Shown here: one piece after another, positions 1-10,905 of the stretch
How positions within the stretch are numbered: position 1 is the stretch's first letter
How the letters are laid out: each line of letters starts with the position of its first letter
From: Dehalococcoidia bacterium
GTDB lineage: Bacteria > Chloroflexota > Dehalococcoidia > Lucifugimonadales > Lucifugimonadaceae
NCBI GenBank assembly: GCA_030747175.1
Contig: JASLLE010000001.1
Span: 1-64,000 of the forward strand
Direction: 5' to 3'
DNA length: 64,000 nt
Translations under genes and position numbers: made by a program
The notes under the pieces: model-generated
The model's input: the letters and a program-made list of their open reading frames with translations, nothing else
The model's database searches: none
What the model was told of the DNA's origin: nothing

Positions 1-1
1 A

Positions 2-1633
2 GGCGCCGTCGACGCCGCCAACATTCTCAAGCCCGCGCTGGCGCGCGGAGAGGTGCAGGCGATCGGGGCGACGACCCTCGACGATTACCGGAAGTACGTG
101 GAACGCGATCCTGCGCTGGAACGTCGTTTCCAGCCCGTGACCGTCGACCCGCCGGACATCACGGACACGGTCGACATACTCCGTGGCATCAAGGGCAAAT
201 ACGAAGAACACCACGGCCTCGCCATCACCGACGAGGCGCTGCGTGCGGCGGCATCGCTCGCGCTCAGGTACATCCCTGACCGGCACATGCCGGACAAGGC
301 GATAGACCTGATCGACGAGGCGGCATCGCGCGTCCGGATCAAGAACAGCATCCAGCCCAAGGATCTGAAAGAGGCCTCCCGGGATCTGGAAGTTGTCCGC
401 ACGGACAAGAACGATGCGATCTCCAACCAGCAGTACGAGCGGGCGGCGGAGTTGCGGGACAGCGAAATGAAGCTGTCCACGCAGGTCGAATCACTTCAGA
501 CCGCCTGGGACGCAGAGAAGCCGGACGCGAAAGAAGTCACGGACGAAGACATCGCTGAAGTCGTTAGCATGTGGACGCGCATCCCCGTCACCCGCCTGGG
601 TGTTGAGGAGACGGAGCGGTTGATCCACATGGAAGACTCGCTCCACGAGACGGTGGTCGGACAGGACGATGCAATCGCGCTGGTCGCGAAGGCAGTTCGC
701 CGCGCCCGGGCGGGCATCAAGGACCCGGCGCGTCCCATCGGCGCGTTCATGTTCCTCGGCCCGACCGGCGTCGGAAAAACCCACCTGGTGAAACAGCTTG
801 CCGAATTCATGTTCGGAGCTGAGGACGCCATGGTGCGGCTCGATATGTCGGAGTTCATGGAGCGTCACACGGTCGCAAGGCTTGTCGGGGCGCCTCCCGG
901 CTACATCGGATTCGACGAGGGCGGGCAGCTCACGGAAGCCGTTCGCCGGAAGTCTTACTCGGTGATCCTGCTCGACGAGATCGAGAAGGCTCATCCGGAT
1001 GTGTTCAACATCCTGCTGCAGATCTTCGAGGACGGACACCTTACCGACTCAAAGGGCCGGAAAGTGGACTTCCGCAACACGGTCGTAATAATGACCAGCA
1101 ACCTCGGATCGGACCTGATCAAGCGAGACACCTCGCTCGGTTTCGGCCGGGTGAGTGAAGTAGACGATTCGCAGAGCGAAGAGCGCTACAAGCGAATGTC
1201 TGACAAGGTCATGGATGAGGTCAAACGCTTCTTCCGGCCTGAATTCCTGAACCGGCTTGACGGGACGGTGGTGTTCCACCCGTTGACCAAGACCCACATC
1301 GTCGAGATCGTCGACCTGATGCTGGAAACGGTTCGCGCCCAGTTGCTTGAAAAAGGCATGGTGTTGCAGGTCACCGAGGGCGCGCAAGGGTGGCTCGCCG
1401 AGAAGGGTTACGATCCGACTTTTGGAGCACGTCCGCTGCGCCGATTGATACAGGACAAGATTGAAGACCGATTGTCCGACGAACTGCTTGCCGGCGCGTT
1501 CAAGCCCGGCGACCTTGTCGAGTTGGATATCGACGAAGAAGGCGCCGTCAACATCACGACGCCGACGAAAGCCAAAGGCAAGTCGGCGCCCGAGGAAGAG
1601 GGCGAAGAAGCCGTTACGGCTGAAGCCGAGTAA
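2..1633 (+). CDS. clpC: ATP-dependent Clp protease ATP-binding subunit ClpC/ClpB-type (5' truncated by window edge)
   Basis: Frame open from nt 2 (GAVDAANILKPALARGEVQAIGATTLDDYRKYVERDPALERRFQPV); second AAA module with GPTGVGKT Walker A, VILLDEIEKAHPDVFNILLQIFEDG, UVR-like linker and ClpB D2 C-terminus (GARPLRRLIQDKIEDRLSDELL). Confidence 0.95.
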   Translation, partial: GAVDAANILKPALARGEVQAIGATTLDDYRKYVERDPALERRFQPVTVDPPDITDTVDILRGIKGKYEEHHGLAITDEALRAAASLALRYIPDRHMPDKAIDLIDEAASRVRIKNSIQPKDLKEASRDLEVVRTDKNDAISNQQYERAAELRDSEMKLSTQVESLQTAWDAEKPDAKEVTDEDIAEVVSMWTRIPVTRLGVEETERLIHMEDSLHETVVGQDDAIALVAKAVRRARAGIKDPARPIGAFMFLGPTGVGKTHLVKQLAEFMFGAEDAMVRLDMSEFMERHTVARLVGAPPGYIGFDEGGQLTEAVRRKSYSVILLDEIEKAHPDVFNILLQIFEDGHLTDSKGRKVDFRNTVVIMTSNLGSDLIKRDTSLGFGRVSEVDDSQSEERYKRMSDKVMDEVKRFFRPEFLNRLDGTVVFHPLTKTHIVEIVDLMLETVRAQLLEKGMVLQVTEGAQGWLAEKGYDPTFGARPLRRLIQDKIEDRLSDELLAGAFKPGDLVELDIDEEGAVNITTPTKAKGKSAPEEEGEEAVTAEAE

Positions 1634-1663
1634 GCGTCTTCAGGACGACATACGAATCAGATT

Positions 1664-1690
1664 GAAGGGGGAGCCGACGGCTCCCCCTTC
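1664..1690 (+). terminator. Strong hairpin after clpC
   Basis: GAAGGGGGAGCC-GAC-GGCTCCCCCTTC, 12-bp perfect stem just downstream of the stop; no long T-tract. Confidence 0.55.
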
Positions 1691-1875
1691 TCGCGTCCGG
1701 CTGACTCAAACATCCGGGTAACCCTCGCCTGGTGATTCCCTGCCGCCCGGTTATTCGAGGTATATCGTGTTCGGGTTCACGGCCACACCCGCCTCTCGAT
1801 ACCCGGTCACCCGGGCGCCACGCCGGTACCGCCGTGAAAGTCTGTACTTCGATTGATGAGCCGTTGGAGCCGATC

Positions 1876-2721
1876 ATGTCGACAAGTCTCAGTATTGGCG
1901 AATTTGAGATCAGTACCGTCCAGGACCACCAGGGAACAGACCGGGATCCCGCGGAGATATACCCGGCGGTGCCGGTTTCGGCATGGGGTCCGTACCGCGA
2001 CTTCGCCCTGGATCCGGACGGGTTTTACAGGTCCCAGTGGCGCGGCCACCTGATTCGATCTTCAAGCGGCGGCGATGGCCTATCTGTTCTCGTCGATGCC
2101 GGGATGGGTCCGGGTCCTCATGACCACACCGGAAAGCCCGGCGAGCTGCTCGATAGCCTGAGTGCACTCGGCGTGAGCCCGGCGGAAATAGGTGTCGTCG
2201 TTATCACGCACACCCACGGCGATCACATTGGCTGGAGCGTCTCGTACAACGATGGCGTGGCTAGGGCCACGTTCCCGAACGCCCGGTACCTGGTCGCCCG
2301 TTCTGACTGGGAGCATTACTCACGGCCCGAGAACTCGAACGAGGCGTTTGACCAATCCATCAAACCACTCGAGGCGCTCGGCGTCCTTGAACTGGTGGAA
2401 GGCGTGCACGAAATCGGGCCCGGCGTTTCCACGCTCCCGACGAACGGGCACACACCCGGCCACCAGTGCGTGCTTATCGAATCGAACGGCGAGACCGGCG
2501 TGGTCACGGGCGACCTGTTTCACAACGTAGCCCAGATATCGGAACCGGACTGGTGCCCGATATTTGACTGGGACACGACGATCTCCACCCGCTCACGTCG
2601 CGAGCTCCTTGACCGGGCGGAACGCGAGGAGTGGACCGTGTTTTCCGGGCACCTCGGCATCGGCAAGAGCATTGGCAAGGTGGTGCGTTCGGGTGAGAAA
2701 GCTTCGTGGCTGGCGCTTTGA
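1876..2721 (+). CDS. MBL-fold metallo-hydrolase
   Basis: HTHGDHIGW motif, later NGHTPGHQ and GDLFHN; start chosen at internal ATG 1876 (MSTSLSIGEFEI) rather than the ORF start at 1732. Confidence 0.85.
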   Translation: MSTSLSIGEFEISTVQDHQGTDRDPAEIYPAVPVSAWGPYRDFALDPDGFYRSQWRGHLIRSSSGGDGLSVLVDAGMGPGPHDHTGKPGELLDSLSALGVSPAEIGVVVITHTHGDHIGWSVSYNDGVARATFPNARYLVARSDWEHYSRPENSNEAFDQSIKPLEALGVLELVEGVHEIGPGVSTLPTNGHTPGHQCVLIESNGETGVVTGDLFHNVAQISEPDWCPIFDWDTTISTRSRRELLDRAEREEWTVFSGHLGIGKSIGKVVRSGEKASWLAL

Positions 2722-2820
2722 TTTCGGTGTGACGCGGGCTTGTTGTCGCCCACGCGGGTAAACCGGATACTTCCGGAACACCCACGATGACGCCCGGAGT
2801 TCCGGGCAGGGATCAACGAC

Positions 2821-4284
2821 TTGCCAAGATCCGATACGAAGACCGTTTACGTTTGCTCCGAGTGCGAGACCCGCTTCCCGCGCTGGGAGGGCCGTTGTTC
2901 CCGCTGCGGCGCGTGGAATGCGCTGAACGAGTTCTTCGAGCCGCGTAACAGGCCGGGGTCAAACGGCGGAGCGATTGGCTCCCGGATATCCGATCCGATT
3001 TCGATGGTCGAGCCGATCGAGTTGTCCCGGGTCGAGGCGAACACGTCGAAACGACTCGGGACCGGGATAGGCGAGTTTGACCGCGTGCTGGGCGGCGGCG
3101 CTGTCGCCGGGTCGGTACTACTGCTGTCGGGCGATCCGGGTGTCGGCAAGTCCACCCTACTGCTTCAGACGGCCGGCTCTGTCGCCGCGAGGCAAGGTTC
3201 GGTCCTTTACGTTTCCGGCGAGGAATCCGCGGACCAGGTCAGGATGCGCGCCGGACGTCTCGGCGTAAGCGGTGACCGGATTTTTCTGTTGAACACAGAT
3301 GACGTAGACGCCGTCGTTGCCCGGATCGACATCCTGAAACCCGGCCTTGTTGTGGTTGATTCAATTCAGACCGTGACCGCGCCGGATGTCCCGGGCGCGG
3401 CGGGCAGTGTGAACCAGGTAAGGGAGTGTGCCCGGCGCCTGACCGCTCGCTCGAAGATGTCCGGCATCCCGTTGATTCTTGCCGGGCATGTGACAAAGGA
3501 CGGCTCGATAGCCGGGCCTCGCGTACTGGAGCATATGGTGGATGTTGTTCTGCAGTTGTCGGGCGACGGACCCGGGAACCTGCGCACTCTTCACGGCATC
3601 AAGAACCGGTACGGCCATACGAACGAGGTCGGTGTGTTCGAGATGGGGACGAAAGGTCTTCTGGAGGTGTCCGATCCTTCGAGATCATTGTTGACCGACC
3701 GATCAACCCGCCCCGAACCGGCGCCCGGAACGGCCGTCGCAGCCGTCATAGAAGGCACACGTCCGTTGATAGTCGAGGTCCAGGCCTTGACCGCGCCCTC
3801 TGGTGGGCAGACGGCGCGACGCGTCGCCACCGGCATCGACCTCGCGCGCATGAACCAGGTGGTAGCGGTGCTCGCCAGGCGGGTTGGGTTGCCGCTGGCT
3901 TCGCAGGACGTGATCGTGAGCGTGACCGGCGGAATGAGGCTCACCGAACCGGCCGCGGATCTGCCGGTGGCGATCGCCATCGCATCCAGCCTTCTCGACG
4001 TTGCCGTTGATGTGGGACTTGCGGCGGCGGGCGAGATCGGGCTTTCCGGCGAGTTGCGGGCGGTACCGCAGGCGGACCGCAGGCGATCCGAAGCCGATCG
4101 CCTCGGGTTTCGTGGATGCATTCTCCCTGTAAATGCCGGCGGTGAATCATATGGCTCTCCGGAAGATGACAGATCCGGGGTTCGGGTCGGGACACTCGGA
4201 GAGGCCGTTCGTGCGGCTCTACCGCGACAGCGTGACGGGTTACACTACGCTGAATCGAGAGTTGCAGCCGAACCGGGCGCCTGA
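2821..4284 (+). CDS. radA: DNA repair protein RadA (TTG start)
   Basis: N-terminal C4 zinc finger CSECETRFPRWEGRCSRCGAWN, GDPGVGKSTLLLQ Walker A, KNRYG motif, Lon-like C-terminal domain. Confidence 0.95.
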   Translation: MPRSDTKTVYVCSECETRFPRWEGRCSRCGAWNALNEFFEPRNRPGSNGGAIGSRISDPISMVEPIELSRVEANTSKRLGTGIGEFDRVLGGGAVAGSVLLLSGDPGVGKSTLLLQTAGSVAARQGSVLYVSGEESADQVRMRAGRLGVSGDRIFLLNTDDVDAVVARIDILKPGLVVVDSIQTVTAPDVPGAAGSVNQVRECARRLTARSKMSGIPLILAGHVTKDGSIAGPRVLEHMVDVVLQLSGDGPGNLRTLHGIKNRYGHTNEVGVFEMGTKGLLEVSDPSRSLLTDRSTRPEPAPGTAVAAVIEGTRPLIVEVQALTAPSGGQTARRVATGIDLARMNQVVAVLARRVGLPLASQDVIVSVTGGMRLTEPAADLPVAIAIASSLLDVAVDVGLAAAGEIGLSGELRAVPQADRRRSEADRLGFRGCILPVNAGGESYGSPEDDRSGVRVGTLGEAVRAALPRQRDGLHYAESRVAAEPGA

Positions 4285-4324
4285 AGCGTGGATCGGCGGC
4301 TCCCGAGATTCTGAGGAGCGACCG

Positions 4325-5209
4325 ATGACAAGCACCCCCGTGAGTCCGGTGGTCGAATTGACCCTGGCCGAAAAGCGCGAGCGCCTGACCGAGATTTTGC
4401 GCGGCTATGGTTCCCTGATAGTGGCGTATTCCGGTGGTGTGGACAGCGCTTTCCTGGCTGCGGCGGCTCAGGAAACACTCGGAGATAGGGCCATCGCCAT
4501 CACGGCCCATTCGCCAAGTCTGTCCGAAGATGAGCTGAGCGATGCCGTGGAACTGGCGGCCACGCACAACTGGAACCACCGGGTGATCGTCACCGACGAG
4601 ATCAACGATCCTCGATACGCGGCAAACGATCTGCAGCGCTGCTTCTTCTGCAAAACGGAACTGTATACGCACCTGATAGAGATCGCTCGCGACGAGGGCT
4701 GGAACGAAATCGCAAACGGTACGAACTCCGACGACCTTGGGGATTTTCGGCCCGGCCTGGACGCGGCGCGTGATTTCACAGTCCGCAGCCCCCTTGTCGA
4801 CGCGGGGCTGACGAAGGCCGATATTCGAACGCTTTCAAAAGAGATGGAACTCCCGACCTGGGACAAACCGGCGCAGGCCTGCCTGGCGTCAAGAATTCCG
4901 TACGGTACGATGGTCACTATTGAAGCTCTGACCCAGATAGCGAAGGCCGAGCGCGGGCTTCGAAAAGCCGGGTTCCGGCAGTTGCGGGTACGCCACCACG
5001 GCGATGTCGCCCGTATCGAGGTGCCGGTGGAGGATCTGGCGGCGTTGGTCGACGATGAGACGCGGCAGACAATCGTGAAGACGACCCGCGAAGCCGGTTA
5101 CCTGTACGTGACGATGGACCTGTCCGGGTTCCGATCCGGCAGCATGAATGAGGCGATCGGCAAAGCGGCGGCGCCGGTCGTACCGACGACGAGCGGTGGG
5201 TCCTCATAG
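4325..5209 (+). CDS. larE: ATP-dependent sacrificial sulfur transferase LarE
   Basis: PP-loop SGGVDSAFL, CFFCKTELY, NGTNSDDLGDFRPGL, PAQACLASRIPYG; start chosen at ATG 4325. Confidence 0.9.
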   Translation: MTSTPVSPVVELTLAEKRERLTEILRGYGSLIVAYSGGVDSAFLAAAAQETLGDRAIAITAHSPSLSEDELSDAVELAATHNWNHRVIVTDEINDPRYAANDLQRCFFCKTELYTHLIEIARDEGWNEIANGTNSDDLGDFRPGLDAARDFTVRSPLVDAGLTKADIRTLSKEMELPTWDKPAQACLASRIPYGTMVTIEALTQIAKAERGLRKAGFRQLRVRHHGDVARIEVPVEDLAALVDDETRQTIVKTTREAGYLYVTMDLSGFRSGSMNEAIGKAAAPVVPTTSGGSS

Positions 5210-5255
5210 CGCCTTTGATTGCGCTTGAGATGACAGACATCGGGATGCTTGCACG

Positions 5256-6449
5256 ATGATATCCGCCTATATCGACATGATCGGCGGGGCGTCCGGCGAC
5301 ATGTTGCTCGGCGCCTTGATCGATGTCGGGCTTCCGATCGACGACCTCCGATCCGAGCTCTCGTTGATGGATGTCCGCGGGTACACCCTTCGACCCGAAA
5401 GCGTTTCACGCGGAGCGCTCAACTGCACACTTCTGCACGTGGACCTGGATGAAGAGGGCCTGCGAAGGCGCGGCTGGGACGAGCTATCCGGGACGGTCGA
5501 ATCCAGCCGGTTGCCGGACGAAGTGAAGACAAAAGCGATAGAGGTGCTGGACCGGCTTACCGATGCTGAGTCAGTCGTGCACGGCGTGGATCGTCATCAC
5601 CTGACTCCGCACGAGCTCGGCTCTGTGGACACGCTCGTGGATATCGTCGGCGTCATCGCCGGATTCCGTCTGCTCGGCGTCGAGCGTATTTTTGCCGGCT
5701 CTTTCCCGGCGGGGACGGGTTTTGTAATGAGCGATCACGGGCGAATCCCCGGCACCGCACCGGCCACGGCCCAGGTATACGCAGCCGCTAATGCGCCGGT
5801 AAGAGCGGCGAGCCAATGGGGGCCGAAGGGCGAGACGGTAACGCCTTCAGGCGCATCTCTCGTCACCTCCATCGCCAGCTTCGATCAAGTTGAAATTACC
5901 GTGGAAAAGATCGGATACGGCGCCGGTTCTCGAGACCCGGAGGACTACCCGAACGCGCTGGGACTCTGGATCGGCGAGACGGCGGCGGGACCCAGGTCAA
6001 AGTCCCTGGACGACGGCCTGTCTTTACTGGAGACCAACATCGATGACATGGGCGGGGAGGGTTTTGGATACGTCCAGGAGCGGCTCCTTGAAGCCGGCGC
6101 GCTCGACGTGTGGATGACGCCCATCCAGATGAAAAAGAATCGGCCGGCCGTGCTCCTGTCTGTGCTGGTCAGAGAAGGCGACGCGGACAACGCCGCCGGC
6201 GTGATCTTGCGTGAAACCTCCACGTTGGGCGTCCGCCGGCGTGCGGTCGAGCGATACACAGCGGACCGCGAGATCGTGGAGCTGGGGACCTCACTCGGCC
6301 CTGCACGGGTCAAGATAAAGCGCGTGGACGGCGACCTGGCCGGAATAGCGCCGGAGTACGAAGACTGCAGAGCGCTTGCCATCAAGCACGGGCTGACACT
6401 TGCCGAGGTCATGAGACGCGTCAGCGACGAGGCACGTGCCAGGGTCTGA
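5256..6449 (+). CDS. larC: Nickel-pincer cofactor biosynthesis protein LarC (single ORF)
   Basis: MIGGASGDMLLGALIDVG N-terminus; ETNIDDMGGEGFGYVQERLLEAGALDVWMTPIQMKKNRPAVLLSVL C-terminal motif. Confidence 0.92.
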   Translation: MISAYIDMIGGASGDMLLGALIDVGLPIDDLRSELSLMDVRGYTLRPESVSRGALNCTLLHVDLDEEGLRRRGWDELSGTVESSRLPDEVKTKAIEVLDRLTDAESVVHGVDRHHLTPHELGSVDTLVDIVGVIAGFRLLGVERIFAGSFPAGTGFVMSDHGRIPGTAPATAQVYAAANAPVRAASQWGPKGETVTPSGASLVTSIASFDQVEITVEKIGYGAGSRDPEDYPNALGLWIGETAAGPRSKSLDDGLSLLETNIDDMGGEGFGYVQERLLEAGALDVWMTPIQMKKNRPAVLLSVLVREGDADNAAGVILRETSTLGVRRRAVERYTADREIVELGTSLGPARVKIKRVDGDLAGIAPEYEDCRALAIKHGLTLAEVMRRVSDEARARV

Positions 6450-6611
6450 GTCCGGCTCGAAGCCGCATCGTACGACCGTGTCACGTATCCCCGACTTTTG
6501 ATTTCGCGCCCGGATCGTTCCCGGTCATGGGCAGAAGCGCAACGCGCGCCCCTTGAATGCGGAGCCATCTGCCTTCAAAATTAACCGTTCGTACATTGGC
6601 GTTCAGGATGA

Positions 6612-6687
6612 GCCCCAGTGGCGCAGTGGTAGCGCAGCCGATTTGTAATCGGCAGGTCGGTGGGTTCGAATCCCCCCTGGGGCTCCA
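6612..6687 (+). tRNA. tRNA-Thr (anticodon TGT), CCA encoded
   Basis: Full cloverleaf: GCCCCAG/CTGGGGC acceptor, GCCGA-TTTGTAA-TCGGC anticodon arm, GGTTCGAATC T-loop region. Confidence 0.97.
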
Positions 6688-6794
6688 GACTCTTAGGAAA
6701 AGTGGCATCCGGTACCCGACCGGGGCGGCCCGGTTTCGAATTACGTCTTTCCGACGCCAACGCTGCGGTGTTAATGTTAGAATTGCCGTTTGGC

Positions 6795-6880
6795 GCAGGG
6801 GTGGGAGAGTGGTTAAATCCAGCAGACTGTAAATCTGCCGCCGTACGGCTACGTAGGTTCGAATCCTACCCCCTGCACCA
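6795..6880 (+). tRNA. tRNA-Tyr (anticodon GTA), long variable arm, CCA encoded
   Basis: GCAGGGG/CCCCTGC acceptor, GCAGA-CTGTAAA-TCTGC, long variable arm, GTAGG-TTCGAAT-CCTAC. Confidence 0.97.
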
Positions 6881-6914
6881 GTCTATGAGAGCGCTTTCCG
6901 TACCTCGACGCGAG

Positions 6915-6989
6915 GCCCACATAGCTCAGCGGTAGAGCGCGTTCTTGGTAAGAACGAGGTCACCAGTTCAATCCTGGTTGTGGGCTCCA
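6915..6989 (+). tRNA. tRNA-Thr (anticodon GGT), CCA encoded
   Basis: GCCCACA/TGTGGGC acceptor, CGTTC-TTGGTAA-GAACG anticodon arm, ACCAG-TTCAATC-CTGGT. Confidence 0.97.
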
Positions 6990-7051
6990 GCTCTCCTCGT
7001 TATAAGCAGTTAGTCGATCGTCACTCGATGGCCCGGAGGCACTTGAGTTAA

Positions 7052-8251
<1,200 letters not shown>

Positions 8252-8396
8252 CAATGGCGACTACCCGGGCCGTCCTTCCGGATCCGGCGGCACGGCCTGA
8301 GGGTAGTCTGACAGCAAGTGAGGTCCCCCGGTAACGGCGGGATCGCACAGAGTTGAGTCCCGCTCGCGGGGCTGAGTGCAAGGGAGAACCCGCCAT

Positions 8397-8561
8397 ATGG
8401 CTAAAGGCGGACCCCGAGATTCGATAACCCTGGCGTGCACGGAGTGCCGGGAGCGGAGGTATCACACCTCCAAAAACCGACGCAACAATACCGCGCGGCT
8501 GGAGCTGAACAAGTTCTGCTCACGCTGCCGCAGTCATCAGTTGCACCGCGAGACCAGGTAG
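8397..8561 (+). CDS. rpmG: 50S ribosomal protein L33
   Basis: [45 protein letters not shown]; position between tuf and secE. Confidence 0.93.
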   Translation: MAKGGPRDSITLACTECRERRYHTSKNRRNNTARLELNKFCSRCRSHQLHRETR

Positions 8562-8570
8562 GAATACATC

Positions 8571-8807
8571 ATGGCCAGCAGGCAACCAGCACAGCGAGCT
8601 ATGCGATCAACCGGCTCCGCCCCCCGGGGCGGAGTGTTTCGGTTTTTTGTCGAAGTCATAGCTGAACTGCGGCGCACGACCTGGCCGTCCCGGCAAGAGG
8701 CGACGCGCCTCTCTATCCTCGTCCTGATTGTCGCCGCATTTTTCGGCGTCTTCCTGGGCGCTATTGACTGGGGATTCGGCCGATTGGCCGAATTCCTGAT
8801 CACCTAA
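8571..8807 (+). CDS. secE: Preprotein translocase subunit SecE
   Basis: 78 aa, EVIAELRRTTWPSRQEATRLSILVLIVAAFFGVFLGAIDWGF; between rpmG and nusG. Confidence 0.93.
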   Translation: MASRQPAQRAMRSTGSAPRGGVFRFFVEVIAELRRTTWPSRQEATRLSILVLIVAAFFGVFLGAIDWGFGRLAEFLIT

Positions 8808-8821
8808 TTGGAGCCTCAGTC

Positions 8822-9394
8822 CTGACTACCGAGCAACAGACGGTCGTCGACGAAGGCGGTCGCTGGTACATCATCCACACTTACTCCGGTCAGGAAGATC
8901 GGGTTAAGCGAAATCTCGAACAACGAATCGAGACGATGGACGTCAAAGACAAGATCTTTGACGTCGTCGTCCCGACCGAGGAAGAGATCGAGATCAAGGA
9001 CGGCCAGCGCCGTCCGGTCGCGAAAAAGATGTACGCGGGTTACCTGCTCATCCAGATGGTGATGGATGACGAGGCCTGGTACGTGGTCCGGAATACGCCG
9101 GGCGTAACGGGCTTTATCTCGGCGGAGGATGAACGTGAGCGCCGGCCAAAGCCCGTGCCGCTGGAGCAAGAGGAAGTGGATCGAATCCTGCGCCAGATGA
9201 GGGCGGAGGAACCGAAGGTCCGTATCGGTTTCGAGAAAGACGACAGCGTCCGGATCGTAGATGGCCCGTTCGCTGACTTCATGGGTACCGTTGACGCCGT
9301 GCTCGAAGAGCAAGGCAAGGTACGCGTTCTGGTGTCCTTCTTCGGAAGAGAAACGCCTGTTGAACTGGACTTTTTGCAGATACAAAAAGGTTAA
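8822..9394 (+). CDS. nusG: Transcription termination/antitermination protein NusG (apparent CTG start)
   Basis: NGN domain GGRWYIIHTYSGQEDRVKRNLEQRI begins upstream of the first in-frame ATG (8936); CTG at 8822 is preceded by GGAG at 8810-8813; KOW motif DSVRIVDGPFADFMGTVDAV. Confidence 0.9.
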   Translation: MTTEQQTVVDEGGRWYIIHTYSGQEDRVKRNLEQRIETMDVKDKIFDVVVPTEEEIEIKDGQRRPVAKKMYAGYLLIQMVMDDEAWYVVRNTPGVTGFISAEDERERRPKPVPLEQEEVDRILRQMRAEEPKVRIGFEKDDSVRIVDGPFADFMGTVDAVLEEQGKVRVLVSFFGRETPVELDFLQIQKG

Positions 9395-9448
9395 CGACCC
9401 GTCGCATGACGGAAATCGCGCCTGAAAACGGCGCGCGGGTAACAAGAA

Positions 9449-9874
9449 TTGGCTAAAAAAGTACAAACCGTAATCAAACTGCAGATAGCCGCCGGGCAGG
9501 CAACACCTGCGCCGCCGGTCGGCCCGGCGCTGGGACAGCACGGCGTCAACATCATGCAGTTCGTCAAGGAATACAACGAGCGCACCTCATCGCAGGCGGG
9601 GAGCATCATCCCGGTCGCCATCCAGGTGTATTCGGACAGGTCCTTCACTTTCGAGACCAAGAGCCCACCGGCGTCCGATCTTCTGCGCAAAGCGGCCGGG
9701 ATCGAAAAGGGATCCGGGACCGCGGGTCTTGAGGTGATCGGCAGCGTCAAGCGTTCCCAGATCAGGGAGATCGCGGAGACCAAGGTCAATGACCTGAACG
9801 CTTTCGATGTGGACGCCGCTATGAAGATCATCGAAGGCAGCGCCCGTAGCATGGGCCTGGCCATCGTCGACTAA
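9449..9874 (+). CDS. rplK: 50S ribosomal protein L11 (TTG start)
   Basis: [40 protein letters not shown]. Confidence 0.98.
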   Translation: MAKKVQTVIKLQIAAGQATPAPPVGPALGQHGVNIMQFVKEYNERTSSQAGSIIPVAIQVYSDRSFTFETKSPPASDLLRKAAGIEKGSGTAGLEVIGSVKRSQIREIAETKVNDLNAFDVDAAMKIIEGSARSMGLAIVD

Positions 9875-9931
9875 GCCAACAGCGACCGTGGACCGCATCT
9901 CGCATAGATGCCTGGTCTGGAGATTTCACGA

Positions 9932-10639
9932 ATGCCTAAACACGGAAAGAAGTATCGGGCTGCCCTTGAAGGGACCAGCGATGTCCCGCGGTCGGCCGGG
10001 GATGCGGTCGCCCTTGTGAAGAACCTCGCCCCGGCGAATTTTGACGAGACGGTAGAGCTGCACGTCTCGACCGGCGCAGACCCGCGACACGCTGAACAGC
10101 AAATCCGGGAAGTCGCCCCCCTCCCTCACGGGACCGGTAATGAAACCCGGGTGATGGTGTTCGCAGAAGGCGAGACGGCGCGTGCGGCGGAAGCCGCCGG
10201 GGCCGACTTCGTGGCGGACGACGAGATCATCGCCAGGATCGAGGACGGATGGACCGACTTCGATGTCTCGATCGCCACACCGGATCAGATGGGCAAAATC
10301 GGCCGGCTCGGCCGTTACCTTGGCCGGAAAGGCCTGATGCCGAATCCGCGCACAGGCACAGTGGTTCAGCCGGACGATGTCGCTGGCGCTATCGAAGAAA
10401 TGAAAAAGGGGCGCACCGAGATCCGGATGGACCGGGACGCTATCATCCACGCCCGCGTCGGCAAGGTGAGTTTCACCGAAGAGCAACTGCTTGAAAATCT
10501 GGAGTCGGTCGTCGGCACCATCGTGCGGGCCAAACCGTCCGGTCTGAAGGGTCAGCTGGTCAAGTCAGCGACGCTGACATCTACGATGGGCCCGCCGGTC
10601 AAACTTGAGATCGACGAGACAGTCGGAACAGAAAGTTAG
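9932..10639 (+). CDS. rplA: 50S ribosomal protein L1
   Basis: HGKKYRAALEG..., IGRLGRYLGRKGLMPNPRTGTV; start at ATG 9932 preferred over 9908. Confidence 0.97.
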   Translation: MPKHGKKYRAALEGTSDVPRSAGDAVALVKNLAPANFDETVELHVSTGADPRHAEQQIREVAPLPHGTGNETRVMVFAEGETARAAEAAGADFVADDEIIARIEDGWTDFDVSIATPDQMGKIGRLGRYLGRKGLMPNPRTGTVVQPDDVAGAIEEMKKGRTEIRMDRDAIIHARVGKVSFTEEQLLENLESVVGTIVRAKPSGLKGQLVKSATLTSTMGPPVKLEIDETVGTES

Positions 10640-10737
10640 CTTTAGCGGTTACAATCGGTAACAGTCCTTTTTGAGAACGTTGCTATTGAGACCGGGGATT
10701 TCTTCTAGAATCTAGTTCAAAACAATCGATATCGGCC

Positions 10738-10868
10738 GCTGTAGACAGCAGGCGCCCCCGAATTCTGAACGGGGGCTTAAGGCGAAAGCGCCTGCCCAGG
10801 TGGCACCAGAATTGTGTGGCTCAACACCACGTTTCTGATGCCCGGGTCTGCGGCTCGGGCTGTTTTTT
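10738..10868 (+). promoter_or_regulatory. Ribosomal protein L10 leader-like structured 5' UTR ending in an attenuator
   Basis: GC-rich stem-loops (AGGCGC...GCGCCT enclosing CCCCCGAATTCTGAACGGGGG; TGTGGCTCAACACCACG) followed by a GCCCGGG/CTCGGGC hairpin and T7 run immediately 5' of rplJ; matches the architecture of known L10 leaders. Confidence 0.8.
10840..10868 (+). terminator. Attenuator terminator in the rplJ leader
   Basis: GCCCGGG-TCTGCGG-CTCGGGC then TGTTTTTTT. Confidence 0.8.
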
Positions 10869-10905
10869 TGCCCGAAAGTGATTCGGGAACCGTGAAGGGA
10901 TATGA

